NCBI GenBank assembly: GCA_047921455.1
Contig: JBLRWC010000006.1
Span: 27,407 to 91,406 of the forward strand
Direction: 5' to 3'
DNA from: XN24 sp047921455
Lineage (GTDB): Bacteria; Pseudomonadota; Gammaproteobacteria; Steroidobacterales; XN24
DNA: 64,000 nucleotides
The position numbers and the translations under genes were made by a program. Positions 1-8,498 of the stretch are shown piece after piece. Positions within the stretch are counted from its first letter, which is position 1. Every line of letters begins with the position of its first letter. The notes under the pieces are model-generated. The model searched no databases, was not told where the DNA came from, and worked only from the letters and a program-made list of their open reading frames with translations.

Positions 1-2
1 TG

Positions 3-80
3 GCGCAATACGACGATCCGCAGCATTTTTTTCCTGGACTGGTGCAGTTCCTGCGAGATGTGCACGGCGGACAGTTCTGA
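3..80 (+). CDS. C-terminal end of an unidentified protein (partial)
   Basis: An open frame enters from the left edge and ends at TGA after about 25 codons (start AQYDDPQHFF, end VHGGQF). The piece is too short to name. It is called coding because it lies on the same strand as the SDR gene that follows 61 bases later and has ordinary composition. It could be a chance frame. Confidence 0.35.
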   Translation, partial: AQYDDPQHFFPGLVQFLRDVHGGQF

Positions 81-141
81 GGCTGCGGGCGCGTTGTCTT
101 CGCACGCAAGATTTTTTCGTTTTACAAATCGGGAGTAGCAA

Positions 142-903
142 ATGGACCTGGAACTTGCCGGCAAGGTTGCACTGGTCACCGGCGCGAGTCGCGGTATCGG
201 GCGGGCCATCGCCGAAGGGTTGGCGGCCGAAGGCGCGCGGCTCGTCATCGCAGCACGTGGCGCCGAAGCGCTCGATGAGACTAGGCACGCGCTCGAAGCC
301 ACTGGCGCCGAGGTGCTGGCCGTGCCGGCGGATGTCGGCGATGACGCCAGTGTGGCATCGCTTGTGGCCCAAGCCCGCGAGCATTTCGGAACGATCGATA
401 TTCTCATCAGCAACGCCTCGGCGCTGGCCGTGACAGGGGATCGGGCAAGCTGGGACGCCAGTCTCAACGTGGACGTGATGGGCGCGGTCCGGCTGGTCGA
501 GGCGGTGCTGCCGCTGATGCGTGACGCGGGTGGCGGTACGATACTGCTCGTGTCATCGATCTCGTCGATCGAGGCCGTGCCCATGCCGGACTTCGGCTAC
601 ACCGCTGCCAAGGCCGCCCTGAATGCCTTCGCCAAAAAACTGGCGGTGGTCGAGGGATCGCACGGCATCAGGGCGAATGCCCTCCTGCCCGGCTCGATCG
701 AGTTTCCCGGCGGTGGCTGGGAGATGATGCGCCAGAACGAGCCCGCGATTTATGAAATGGTCCGCCAGAGCATCCCGGCGGGGCGGCTCGGGACGCCGCA
801 GGAGGTGGCCGAAGCCGCGGTGTGGGTGGTTTCGCCGCGGGCCGGGTGGGTCAATGGCGCCGCGCTGGTCGTGGATGGTGGGCAGTCCAAGGCGATCCGC
901 TGA
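142..903 (+). CDS. SDR family NAD(P)-dependent oxidoreductase
   Basis: A 253-residue classical short-chain dehydrogenase. The Rossmann dinucleotide motif TGASRGIG lies at residues 13-20. The catalytic set is complete: Ser139, Tyr153 and Lys157 (YTAAK), then a PG motif and a C-terminal VVDGG. Length matches the family (about 250). Such enzymes reduce or oxidise carbonyl/hydroxyl groups in the cytoplasm, but the substrate cannot be read from the sequence. The ATG start follows GGGAG (131-135). The gene is not translationally coupled to the ccdA gene downstream, which starts 86 bases later. Confidence 0.9.
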   Translation: MDLELAGKVALVTGASRGIGRAIAEGLAAEGARLVIAARGAEALDETRHALEATGAEVLAVPADVGDDASVASLVAQAREHFGTIDILISNASALAVTGDRASWDASLNVDVMGAVRLVEAVLPLMRDAGGGTILLVSSISSIEAVPMPDFGYTAAKAALNAFAKKLAVVEGSHGIRANALLPGSIEFPGGGWEMMRQNEPAIYEMVRQSIPAGRLGTPQEVAEAAVWVVSPRAGWVNGAALVVDGGQSKAIR

Positions 904-989
904 ACCGGCGCATCTTGTAGTGATTGACAATGCGCATAATGGACCCTCATGGTTCAGGCTCACGATTGTAGGGGAGATGGGTCCTGCCG

Positions 990-1238
990 GTGAACACACG
1001 AACCTCGACGGGCAAGCGCCGCAGCGTCAATCTCACCATTCGCGAGGAGGTGATGGAGGCTGCCAAGGCACTCGAACTGAATGCTTCGCGAGCCGCGGAG
1101 GCGGGCATCATCGAGGCGATCAGGCAAGCACGCACCGAGTCCTGGCGCAGGGACAACGAGGCCGCCATCGAGGCGCACAACGCGCGCGTGGAGAAGGACG
1201 GCGTTCTCCTGACGCCAGACTGGACGGTTCAGGACTAG
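990..1238 (+). CDS. ccdA: Type II antitoxin, CcdA family
   Basis: An 82-residue protein with CcdA layout: a short basic N-terminal DNA-binding part (SVNLTIREEVMEAAK), then an acidic flexible C-terminal half with ESWRRDNEAAIEAHN, which resembles the ERWKAENQEGM region of plasmid-F CcdA that wraps the toxin. It ends in PDWTVQD. The start is GTG. Its TAG stop shares a base with the GTG of the next frame, as expected for a coupled antitoxin-toxin operon. CcdA antitoxins neutralise CcdB and repress their own promoter; that role is inferred from the family. Confidence 0.85.
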   Translation: MNTRTSTGKRRSVNLTIREEVMEAAKALELNASRAAEAGIIEAIRQARTESWRRDNEAAIEAHNARVEKDGVLLTPDWTVQD

Positions 1239-1546
1239 TGGCGCACTTGGATGTCTACCGCTTCGCGGCCAAGGCCGCGCCGCTGGTCGTCGATGTGCAG
1301 GCCGATGTCCTGGAGGATCTCGCGAGCCGTGTCGTCGTGCCGCTTGTGCCGGTCCGGACTGCCAGCAACGAGGCGCTGCCGCGACTGAAACCGCGCATAG
1401 TCGTCGAGGGGAAGAGCTATCCACTGATGACGACGGACATCGCGGCACTGCCTCGCACACACCTCGGACCCCGTGTCGGCAATATCGAAGCCGCGCATCG
1501 CGACGACATCATCAACGCCCTTGACTTCCTGTCCGTCGGCTTCTGA
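1238..1546 (+). CDS. ccdB: Type II toxin, CcdB family (gyrase poison)
   Basis: A 102-residue protein from a GTG that overlaps the ccdA stop by one base. It matches CcdB along its length: DVYRF at the start, VVDVQADVL (F plasmid LFVDVQSDII), VVVPLVPV, then YPLMTTDIAALP (F plasmid RMMTTDMASVP). It ends in LSVGF, where F-plasmid CcdB ends in FWGI. The last three residues of F CcdB are needed to poison DNA gyrase. The penultimate Gly is kept and the Trp is not, so activity on gyrase is likely but unproven. The frame can be read further upstream, but only the GTG start gives family length. Confidence 0.85.
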   Translation: MAHLDVYRFAAKAAPLVVDVQADVLEDLASRVVVPLVPVRTASNEALPRLKPRIVVEGKSYPLMTTDIAALPRTHLGPRVGNIEAAHRDDIINALDFLSVGF

Positions 1547-1572
1547 ACCATCAACAGGCGAATCTTCCGCAA

Positions 1573-2730
1573 ATGAAACTGTTCGCCGAACTCAAGCGCC
1601 GCAACGTCTTCCGCGTGGCGCTGTTCTACGTGGTGAGCGCGTGGCTGATCATCGAGGTGGCCGAGACCGTGCTGCCGCTGTTCGATGTGCCCGACGGTGT
1701 GCTGCGCGGGTTGGTGGTGCTATTGGTGATCGGGCTGGTGCCGGCGCTCGGCCTGTCGTGGATTTACGAAATCACCCCCGAGGGTATCAAGCGCGATGCC
1801 GATCTGTCTGACCCCGACCTGCACAACCCTCACACCGGCCGGAAGCTCAACTGGGCGACGCTGGTGGTGGCGGTGCTGGCCATTGGCTTCCTTGCAGTCG
1901 ACCGGATGACTCCGGCGCCGCCACAAGTCGTTGCGCCTGAGCCGGCGGCGACTCCGCCGACGGTATCCGCTGCCGAGACCGAGGTACTCGATGCATCAAT
2001 CGCGGTCCTGCCGTTCACCGACCTGTCGCCGGGCGCAGACCAGGAGTACTTCTCCGATGGCATGGCCGAGGAGATCCTCAATGCACTGGTGCGGGTCAAG
2101 GGACTCAAGGTCGCGTCCCGCACCTCGTCGTTTGGCTTCAAGGGGCAGGAGAGCCTCGGCATGCCCGTGATCGCCGAGCGGCTGGCCGTGCGCCACGTGC
2201 TGGAGGGCAGCGTGCGTCGTGCCGGCAACAACCTGCGCATCACCGCGCAGTTGATCGATACGCGGGTGGACCGGCACCTGTGGTCCGATACCTTCGACCG
2301 CCCGCTGACCGCGGAAAACGTGTTCGCCATCCAGGAAGAGATCGCCTCGGCGATCGTCGCCGCACTGGTCGATTCGCTCGGCATCGAGATCGCGGACGAG
2401 GTCCGGCTTGCCCAGCCGACCGAGAACCTGACGGCCTACGACGACCTCGACGGAGACCATGCCGAACTGCTGGCGGAATTGCTGGAACTTCACAGCGCGA
2501 GACCTGCCGACGCCACCTCTTACCTGGCCCTGTTGCTTGTCCCGCTAGGGGCGTTCGACATGCTGCCTGAGTATGCAATGCTGACCTGGGGGCCGGAATA
2601 CGCCGGCTACCGCCGCTCACCGCAATTCCGCAGCTACATGCGCGAGAGCGGCGCCTTCGACTACTGGCGCGATCACGGCTATCCGCCGCAGTGCCGGCCG
2701 CTTGGGCCTGACGATTTTGCGTGCCACTAG
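1573..2730 (+). CDS. TolB-like membrane protein with its TPR region deleted
   Basis: A 385-residue member of the TolB-like/TPR family common in GC-rich gammaproteobacteria. The N-terminus holds ELKRRNVFRVA and two hydrophobic helices (about 14-65), then WIYEITPEGIKR, another hydrophobic stretch (about 94-112), and a TolB/FlgO-like domain (about 140-290; VLPFTDLSP, YFSDGMAEEIL, VLEGSVRRAG, DRHLWSDTFDR). After ENLTAYDDL one expects several hundred residues of TPRs. Instead the protein passes to the typical family C-terminus (YWRDHGYPPQCRPLGPDDF). This looks like an in-frame internal deletion; the next gene, a 699-residue paralogue, keeps its repeats. Function unknown. It starts 26 bases after ccdB. 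Confidence 0.8.
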   Translation: MKLFAELKRRNVFRVALFYVVSAWLIIEVAETVLPLFDVPDGVLRGLVVLLVIGLVPALGLSWIYEITPEGIKRDADLSDPDLHNPHTGRKLNWATLVVAVLAIGFLAVDRMTPAPPQVVAPEPAATPPTVSAAETEVLDASIAVLPFTDLSPGADQEYFSDGMAEEILNALVRVKGLKVASRTSSFGFKGQESLGMPVIAERLAVRHVLEGSVRRAGNNLRITAQLIDTRVDRHLWSDTFDRPLTAENVFAIQEEIASAIVAALVDSLGIEIADEVRLAQPTENLTAYDDLDGDHAELLAELLELHSARPADATSYLALLLVPLGAFDMLPEYAMLTWGPEYAGYRRSPQFRSYMRESGAFDYWRDHGYPPQCRPLGPDDFACH

Positions 2731-2905
2731 ACGAAAGTGTTCCTGCGAAATAGCGCCACTGGGCTGCAGTACACTGAGTCCATGCCTGGATCACCTGACA
2801 ATGCGACGCGGCGAAGCAGAGCGCTATGCCGCCGCCTGCAATTGAATTGCGTGCCATGCCTGCCGTACGCTGGGGCGGCGTGAAACTTCCCGAAAGGGCC
2901 GCACC

Positions 2906-5005
2906 ATGAGCGCCAGCACCGGCCTGTGGGCCGAACTCAAGCGTCGCAACGTGTTCCGCGTCGCCGCGGCGTATGCCGTCGCCGCGTGGCTCATGCTGCA
3001 ACTGGCGGATATCCTGCTGGACAATTTCGGCGCCCCGGACTGGGTGTTCAAGTCGCTGCTGGTGTTCCTCGCGGTCGGCTTCATAGTGGCGCTGTTTCTC
3101 TCCTGGGCCTTCGAGCTGACGCCCGAAGGCGTGAAGCGCGCCGCGGAGGTGACGCCGCCGCCCGGCGAGGCGCGCCCACGCAAACCCATTGACGGCTGGA
3201 TTATGGCCGGCCTGTTAGTGGTGATCGCCGTCATGGTGGGCGAGCGGGTCTGGTTTGCGGACGGTGGCGATCAGCGGCCGAGTGCTGCGCCAGAGGCGGC
3301 GCTCGAACGTGCCGCCGAGCCGACCGCCACGATGACGATACCGGCCGTGCCTGAAGCCGAACTGGTTCGCGGCATCGGTGTGCTCCCTTTCACGAATCTC
3401 AGCCCCGATCCGGACAATGCGTTCTTCGCGGGCGGTATCCACGAAGAAGTTCTCACGCGCCTGTCGCGCATCGCCGACCTGCGGGTGATCTCGCGCACCT
3501 CGATGGAACGCATCGCGCTGGAGGGGCTGGGAATTCCGGAGATCGGCCGCCGGCTCGGCGTCAGCCATGTACTCGAGGGCAGCGTAAGGCGCGCCGGGGA
3601 GCGGGTGCGCGTGACGGTTCAGCTCATCGAGGCGGCCAGCGACGAGCACCTGTGGGCGGAGAACTACGACCGTACCCTCGACGACGTGTTTGCCATCCAG
3701 TCGGATATCGCGCTGGCCATCGCCGACCAGTTGCAAGTCGCGCTGAATCCGCAGCAACAGGCCAGCCTCGGGGAACGGCCCACGGACAATGCTGCGGCGT
3801 ACGAACTTTTCCTGCGGGCGGTGGACGAGGCGCGCGTCTGGCGGGGCGCGGAGGGGTTTCGCGCCATCATCGGGCTGTTGGAACCGGCGGTTGCGCTGGA
3901 TCCGGATTTCCTCGACGCCCGCGTGCGGCTGGTCGAGGCCTATGGCCGCATGGCTTGGCTGGGCGAGGACCCAGGTGGCGAATACGCCGCCAAGGCGCGC
4001 GCACAGCTCGACGAGATCACGCGGCGCTGGCCCGACCGGCCGGAGAGGCGGCTGGCGCAGGGCTACTTCACCTATACCGTCGCAGAGGACTACGAAAAGT
4101 CGCTCGCGGAATTCCGGGCCCTGGAAGCCACCTGGCCGAATGATGCCCGGGTCGGCATCTACGCGGCCGCGAGCCTGAAATGGCTGGGACGGACCGAGGA
4201 CTACCTCGCCGCAGCCCGGCGGGTGCTGGCGCTCGATCCGGAGAACAGCGTCGCGCACGGTGAAGTCTTGATTGCGTTGCGCCAGAGCGCGCGGGGCGAG
4301 GAGGCGATCGAATTCGCCGAGCAGGCGCTGCGCCGCTTCCCGGGCAACCGCTCCATCAGGAGCATGTATCTCATCAGCCTGATGGATGTCCGCGGCGACT
4401 CTGGTCCATTGCTGGCGGCCGGGAGCGCGGACGACGGTGTCGAACTCGGCATGCCTGGGCTGCTGGCCGCCGCGAGATTCTCGGCGGGCGATGTCGAGGG
4501 CGCACTGGAACTGCTCGAGGATGCCGCACGCCGGTCGCCGGGGCCGGCTGCGACAGCGACCTGGGTGCAGGGACTGCGTCTCGCCGGTCGCGATGCGGAA
4601 GCCGAGGCGCCGGCCCGCGAGGCCTTCGAACAGGCGCGTGCGCAACTCGACAATGCGCCGCCCGAGGGCCCGCAGCGGACCGCGACGGACTTGGCCCACG
4701 CGGCCTGGATTGCCGCGCTGGCCGGCGAGCACGCCACTTCAATCCGCTGGGAACAGATGGCGGGGTCTCTGCCGACGTCTCCCCGCTCCGGGCAGCAGCA
4801 GCTCGATGGCTTGCTTGCCAATGCCGCCCGCTGGCGCGGCGACGTGGATGCAGCGTGGGCGCGGCTGCAGCCCCACATGGAATCCCCCATGGTGTTCCCG
4901 CGAGGACGGCTGCTCGCCCTGAAGCCGTATTTTGACGCCATGTATGGCGCATCGGCTGGGTACCGCGAGTTCATGGCGGAGCTCGAGGCACCCGAGCCCC
5001 GCTAG
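2906..5005 (+). CDS. TolB-like/TPR membrane protein
   Basis: A 699-residue paralogue of the preceding gene. It has the same N-terminal ELKRRNVFRVA box and paired hydrophobic helices (about 18-72), FELTPEGVKR, a third hydrophobic helix near 102-118, then the TolB/FlgO-like domain (about 155-300; VLPFTNLSP, VLEGSVRRAG, DEHLWAENYDR). A long helical region with TPR-like repeats follows (about 300-660). There is no N-terminal DNA-binding or cyclase domain, although relatives are often annotated as adenylate cyclases. Topology suggests membrane anchoring with the TolB/TPR part outside the cytoplasm. Partner unknown. SD-like GAAAGG lies upstream of the ATG. Confidence 0.85.
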   Translation: MSASTGLWAELKRRNVFRVAAAYAVAAWLMLQLADILLDNFGAPDWVFKSLLVFLAVGFIVALFLSWAFELTPEGVKRAAEVTPPPGEARPRKPIDGWIMAGLLVVIAVMVGERVWFADGGDQRPSAAPEAALERAAEPTATMTIPAVPEAELVRGIGVLPFTNLSPDPDNAFFAGGIHEEVLTRLSRIADLRVISRTSMERIALEGLGIPEIGRRLGVSHVLEGSVRRAGERVRVTVQLIEAASDEHLWAENYDRTLDDVFAIQSDIALAIADQLQVALNPQQQASLGERPTDNAAAYELFLRAVDEARVWRGAEGFRAIIGLLEPAVALDPDFLDARVRLVEAYGRMAWLGEDPGGEYAAKARAQLDEITRRWPDRPERRLAQGYFTYTVAEDYEKSLAEFRALEATWPNDARVGIYAAASLKWLGRTEDYLAAARRVLALDPENSVAHGEVLIALRQSARGEEAIEFAEQALRRFPGNRSIRSMYLISLMDVRGDSGPLLAAGSADDGVELGMPGLLAAARFSAGDVEGALELLEDAARRSPGPAATATWVQGLRLAGRDAEAEAPAREAFEQARAQLDNAPPEGPQRTATDLAHAAWIAALAGEHATSIRWEQMAGSLPTSPRSGQQQLDGLLANAARWRGDVDAAWARLQPHMESPMVFPRGRLLALKPYFDAMYGASAGYREFMAELEAPEPR

Positions 5006-5041
5006 GGGACGCGCGGCAGGGCCTAGCGATGGCCAACCGGG

Positions 5042-6400
5042 TCAGTTATCCGGCAGCGGCTCCAGCAACGTGGCGACCATCCGGCCGGCGCGAGCGTAAT
5101 CTACTGCCGCCGCGTCATCGATGCCGACGGTCAACTCCAGCAGGATTTCCTCCTGGATGCGGCCACGTTGCTGCGCCTCGGCGTAGGGGACGTCGTCGCG
5201 GAACATGACCAGCGCATAGCGCGGTGCGAATCGTTCCGGGAAGCGATTCTCCAGCTCGAAGGCGACCCGCTGGCGCAGCAGGAAGCCGGGATCGCGCACC
5301 GAGTCGCGCATCTCCACGTAGTTCTCGAGCGCCATGTCGGCGATGGCATCGGCATTCGGCTTGCGTCGGGCCGAGAACAGCTCAAAGGTGCGCGCCCAGT
5401 CGCCGCCGGTCTCGTCAAAACAGTTGTCGAGTTCCAGGCAATCCTCGAAGGCGCAATTCATGCCCTGGCCGTGAAAGGGCACGATCGCATGGGCGGCGTC
5501 TCCCAGCAGCACCGCCCGTCCGTCCAGGTGCCACGGTGCACAGCGAACCGTGCCCAGCAGGCCGGTCGGATTGGCGAAGAAGTCATCCTCCAGGGCATGA
5601 ATCTTTCCCGCCACATCGGGAAATTCGCGGTCGAAAAAGCTCTGCACGGCGGCCGGCGTCGCCAGCCGGGCGAACGAGGCGGGGCCTTCGTGCGGCAAAA
5701 ACAACGTCACGGTAAAGCTGCCGTCATGGTTCGGCAGCGCGATCAGCATATGACCGCCGCGCGGCCAGATGTGCAGCGCGTTGGTCTCCATGCGATGGCG
5801 CCCGAGCCCGTTGGCCAGGATGCGCAGCTCCTTGTAGCCATGGGACAGCAGTTCCTCGCTGGCCGTGTAGCCGGGCAGCGTGGTCAAGGTCTTGCGCAGC
5901 ACCGAGGCAGCGCCGTCGGCGCCGATGCACGGTGTCAGCGGCACGCTCTCGCGCTGCCCGCTGGCTGCGTCCTCGAACTCGATGCGGTCGGCGTCGAGGT
6001 CCACCGACGCGCACCGCATGCCGAAGCGCAGTGCCACGCCGGCCTCCTCGGCCGCATCGAGCAACAGGGCATTCAGGCCGGGGCGGGACACCGAGTAGAT
6101 GACTTCGTGAGCGCGCTGGCCGTAGGGTTGCAGGTCCAGCGGGCCATCGACGGGGTGGATCATGCGTCCACGCATGACGGTCAGCAGCTTGCCGACCTTC
6201 GTCTCGAGCCCGGCATGGCGCAGCGGCTTCAGGCCGCGGTTGGCCAGCGCAAGGTTGATCGAGCGCCCCGCCGGCTGCGGCACCCGGCGCAGGTCCTCGC
6301 GGCGCTCGTAGAGCGTCACTTCGAGGCCGCGCCGCGCCATGAAGATGGCCGCCAGCGTGCCACCCAGGCCGGCGCCGATGATGGTAAGCCGGTCGCTCAT
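5042..6400 (-). CDS. kmo: Kynurenine 3-monooxygenase
   Basis: A 452-residue FAD-dependent aromatic hydroxylase that converts L-kynurenine to 3-hydroxykynurenine with NADPH and O2. The FAD ADP-binding motif GAGLGG is at residues 9-14, the DG motif at 162-163 (IGADGAAS), and the GD motif at 300-301 within GDAAHAIVPFHGQGMNCAFE, characteristic of KMO. The C-terminal hydrophobic membrane anchor of eukaryotic KMO is absent, as usual in bacteria. It is the last gene of the kynurenine operon. Its ATG overlaps the kynU TGA as ATGA. Confidence 0.95.
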   Translation of the reverse strand: MSDRLTIIGAGLGGTLAAIFMARRGLEVTLYERREDLRRVPQPAGRSINLALANRGLKPLRHAGLETKVGKLLTVMRGRMIHPVDGPLDLQPYGQRAHEVIYSVSRPGLNALLLDAAEEAGVALRFGMRCASVDLDADRIEFEDAASGQRESVPLTPCIGADGAASVLRKTLTTLPGYTASEELLSHGYKELRILANGLGRHRMETNALHIWPRGGHMLIALPNHDGSFTVTLFLPHEGPASFARLATPAAVQSFFDREFPDVAGKIHALEDDFFANPTGLLGTVRCAPWHLDGRAVLLGDAAHAIVPFHGQGMNCAFEDCLELDNCFDETGGDWARTFELFSARRKPNADAIADMALENYVEMRDSVRDPGFLLRQRVAFELENRFPERFAPRYALVMFRDDVPYAEAQQRGRIQEEILLELTVGIDDAAAVDYARAGRMVATLLEPLPDN

Positions 6401-7656
6401 TGCAGCGCCTCCTGCAGCACGGCCACGAAGCGCTCGATATCCGCAAAGCGGTTATAAAGGGGCACTGGCGCCACGCGGATGACATCGGGTTCGCGCCAGT
6501 CGCACACCACGCCGGCAGTACCAAGCCTGGCAAACGCAGCGCGGCCCGCCGCCGCGCCGTCGCGTACGCGCAAGGACAGTTGGCAGCCGCGCCGTGCGGC
6601 GTCCCGCGGCGTCAGAATGGTCACCTCGTCCGCCAGGACTTCATCCAGGCGGCGTTCCAGCAGTGCGGTCAGCGCCACTGACTTGGCCCGCAACTTTGCC
6701 ATGCCCGCGGCGGTAAAGAGCTCGAGCGAAGCCAGCAAGGGCGCCATGCCGAGGACTGGCGGGTTGGAGAGTTGCCAGCCGTCGGCGCCCGGCATGGCGT
6801 TGAAGTCCGGCGCCATGCGAAAACGCGCCGCCTTGTCGTGGCCCCACCAGCCCGCGAAGCGCGGCACCGAGGCGTCGTTGCCGTGGCGCTCGTGCACGAA
6901 AGCGCCGGCCACGGCGCCTGGACCGCCGTTCAGGTACTTGTAGCTGCACCAGGCGGCGAAATCGGCGTCGGCGTCGTGCAGCGCCAGCGGCAGGTTGCCG
7001 ATGGCATGGGCCAGGTCCCAGCCGGCGATCGCGCCGACCGCATGGGCCTCGGCGGTGAGCATCGCGATATCCAGCGCTTCGCCGGACAGGTATTGCACGC
7101 CGGGCAGCAACACCATCGCCAACGCGCCGCCGGCCTCCCGGATGGCAGCCGCAATGTCCGCGTCGCGCAAATGCGTTTCGCCGGCGCGCCGGCCGACCTC
7201 GATCAGTGCGTCGGCCGGATCCAGTCCGTGGTGGCGCAGCTGGGAAACCACGGCATAACGATCGGAGGGAAAAGCCGAGCGCTCGATAAGCAGCTTGTAG
7301 CGCGACGTCGTGGGCCGGAAAAAGCTCACCATCAGCAGGTGCAGGTTGACGGTCAGGCCGTTCATGCACACGACCTCGTGCTCGTGGGCCCCGGCCAGTG
7401 CCGCAAGCGGCGCCGCGAACAGCTCGTGGTAGTCCTTCCAGGGTCGCTGGCCGCGGAAGTGTCCTTCCACGCCAAAGCGCCGCCAGGCATCCAGCTCCTC
7501 TTCGAGATAACGCGCCGCGCGCTTCGGTTGCAGCCCCAGCGAGTTACCACAGAGATACACGCACTCGCCGTCGCCATGCGGCGGCACATGAAATTGTGCG
7601 CGGAATTCCGCCAGCGGATCGTGCACGTCGAGCGTGGCGGCGTCTGGCGCGTTCAT
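6397..7656 (-). CDS. kynU: Kynureninase
   Basis: A 419-residue PLP enzyme that cleaves kynurenine and 3-hydroxykynurenine to (3-hydroxy)anthranilate and alanine. YLCGNSLGLQP near residue 34 and the WCSYKYLNGGPG segment carrying the PLP lysine (Lys240) are diagnostic. The frame stays open 18 codons further upstream, but the ATG at 7656 gives the family N-terminus (LAEFRAQFHVPP) and overlaps the end of the preceding formamidase by 4 bases. Placed before kmo, it supplies 3-hydroxyanthranilate. Confidence 0.95.
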   Translation of the reverse strand: MNAPDAATLDVHDPLAEFRAQFHVPPHGDGECVYLCGNSLGLQPKRAARYLEEELDAWRRFGVEGHFRGQRPWKDYHELFAAPLAALAGAHEHEVVCMNGLTVNLHLLMVSFFRPTTSRYKLLIERSAFPSDRYAVVSQLRHHGLDPADALIEVGRRAGETHLRDADIAAAIREAGGALAMVLLPGVQYLSGEALDIAMLTAEAHAVGAIAGWDLAHAIGNLPLALHDADADFAAWCSYKYLNGGPGAVAGAFVHERHGNDASVPRFAGWWGHDKAARFRMAPDFNAMPGADGWQLSNPPVLGMAPLLASLELFTAAGMAKLRAKSVALTALLERRLDEVLADEVTILTPRDAARRGCQLSLRVRDGAAAGRAAFARLGTAGVVCDWREPDVIRVAPVPLYNRFADIERFVAVLQEALQ

Positions 7657-8498
7657 GCGGGCGCCAGCGGGAACAGCACCGGGCGCGACGGCACGGCGTC
7701 GCTGACCCACGGAGCAAGTTGCAGGGACAAGGCGTACAGTCCGTCCGGCAGCGCATCCGGGGCGAAGATCATTTCGGTGATGGTGGCGTCCGGACGGCTG
7801 ACCGCCGCGGCGGCGCGGCTGTCCACCGGCATGCCGAAGAATACGCGGTGGCCGGTCAGCCGGCCTTCATCCAGCACGCGGTCCACGGACGGCAGGTCGG
7901 TGAGCAGGTGGCGGACCCCGTGGTCGAGCAACAGCGCCATGGCCTGGCGCGAAAAATACGGCGGCAAGGGCGGCGTCATCCAGTCACGCGCCTGTTTGCC
8001 CGCGTCGTTCGGCAACGTGCGTACCACGACGGCTTCGACCGCCGCGGCGCCGATCGCGGCCAACGCAGGGGCCAGCGCGCGGGCCGTGATGAGGTGGTCA
8101 CCCGGATGCGGCGCGGGGTCGCTGGTTTCGGTGGCGTCCGCGGCATCCTCGGCCACCACGGAGATCAGCGCCGCGAGATACAGCGGCCGCAGCGCACTCG
8201 TGTGCACCGTCAGCCGCTCGTCGGTCAGGTGCCCGGGGCCTTCCGTGTGGGTGCCGTTGCAGTGAGGTACCAGTGTGACCGCTTCGCAGTTGCAGCTGCC
8301 GCCGCGGCGCGCATCGCCGATGAACCCTCCCGCCACCAAGGGTTCGGCGCGCGCAGCGGGCGCACCGAAGTGGGTCGGTTGCGGGCCGCCGTGCAGTTCG
8401 AGCGGAATTGCCAGCGACACGCCACCGGCGGTCTCCACGGTGAAGCGCCGGCCGGCATGCGCCAGCGACAGCTGCGTCACTGTATCGACGTCGCTCAC
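7653..8498 (-). CDS. kynB: Cyclase-family hydrolase, probable N-formylkynurenine formamidase
   Basis: A 281-residue protein of the metal-dependent cyclase/arylformamidase family. Position between ACMS decarboxylase and kynureninase points to hydrolysis of N-formylkynurenine to kynurenine and formate. The signature region at residues 79-90 reads HCNGTHTEGPGH rather than the usual HxGTHxDxPxH. The first His is displaced by one residue with Cys in its place, and the Asp is Glu. The GTG start at 8498 overlaps the preceding TGA as GTGA. The operon role is well supported; orthology with Pseudomonas KynB is less certain because of the motif. Confidence 0.8.
   Translation of the reverse strand: MSDVDTVTQLSLAHAGRRFTVETAGGVSLAIPLELHGGPQPTHFGAPAARAEPLVAGGFIGDARRGGSCNCEAVTLVPHCNGTHTEGPGHLTDERLTVHTSALRPLYLAALISVVAEDAADATETSDPAPHPGDHLITARALAPALAAIGAAAVEAVVVRTLPNDAGKQARDWMTPPLPPYFSRQAMALLLDHGVRHLLTDLPSVDRVLDEGRLTGHRVFFGMPVDSRAAAAVSRPDATITEMIFAPDALPDGLYALSLQLAPWVSDAVPSRPVLFPLAPA

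Noticed and set aside
924..940. TTGACA followed by CATAAT upstream of ccdA as a promoter
   Set aside because: The two boxes are only 5 bases apart, far from the 16-18 needed. The embedded ATGCGCAT palindrome is too short to call an operator.
3215..4732. Long open frame (505 codons) antisense to the TolB-like/TPR gene
   Set aside because: Mirror frame of a GC-rich gene. Its protein has no recognisable domain, and the plus strand encodes a clear family member.
5168..6457. Long open frame on the plus strand across kmo
   Set aside because: Antisense shadow of kmo, which has all FAD motifs. The shadow is low-complexity and rich in Arg, Gln and His.
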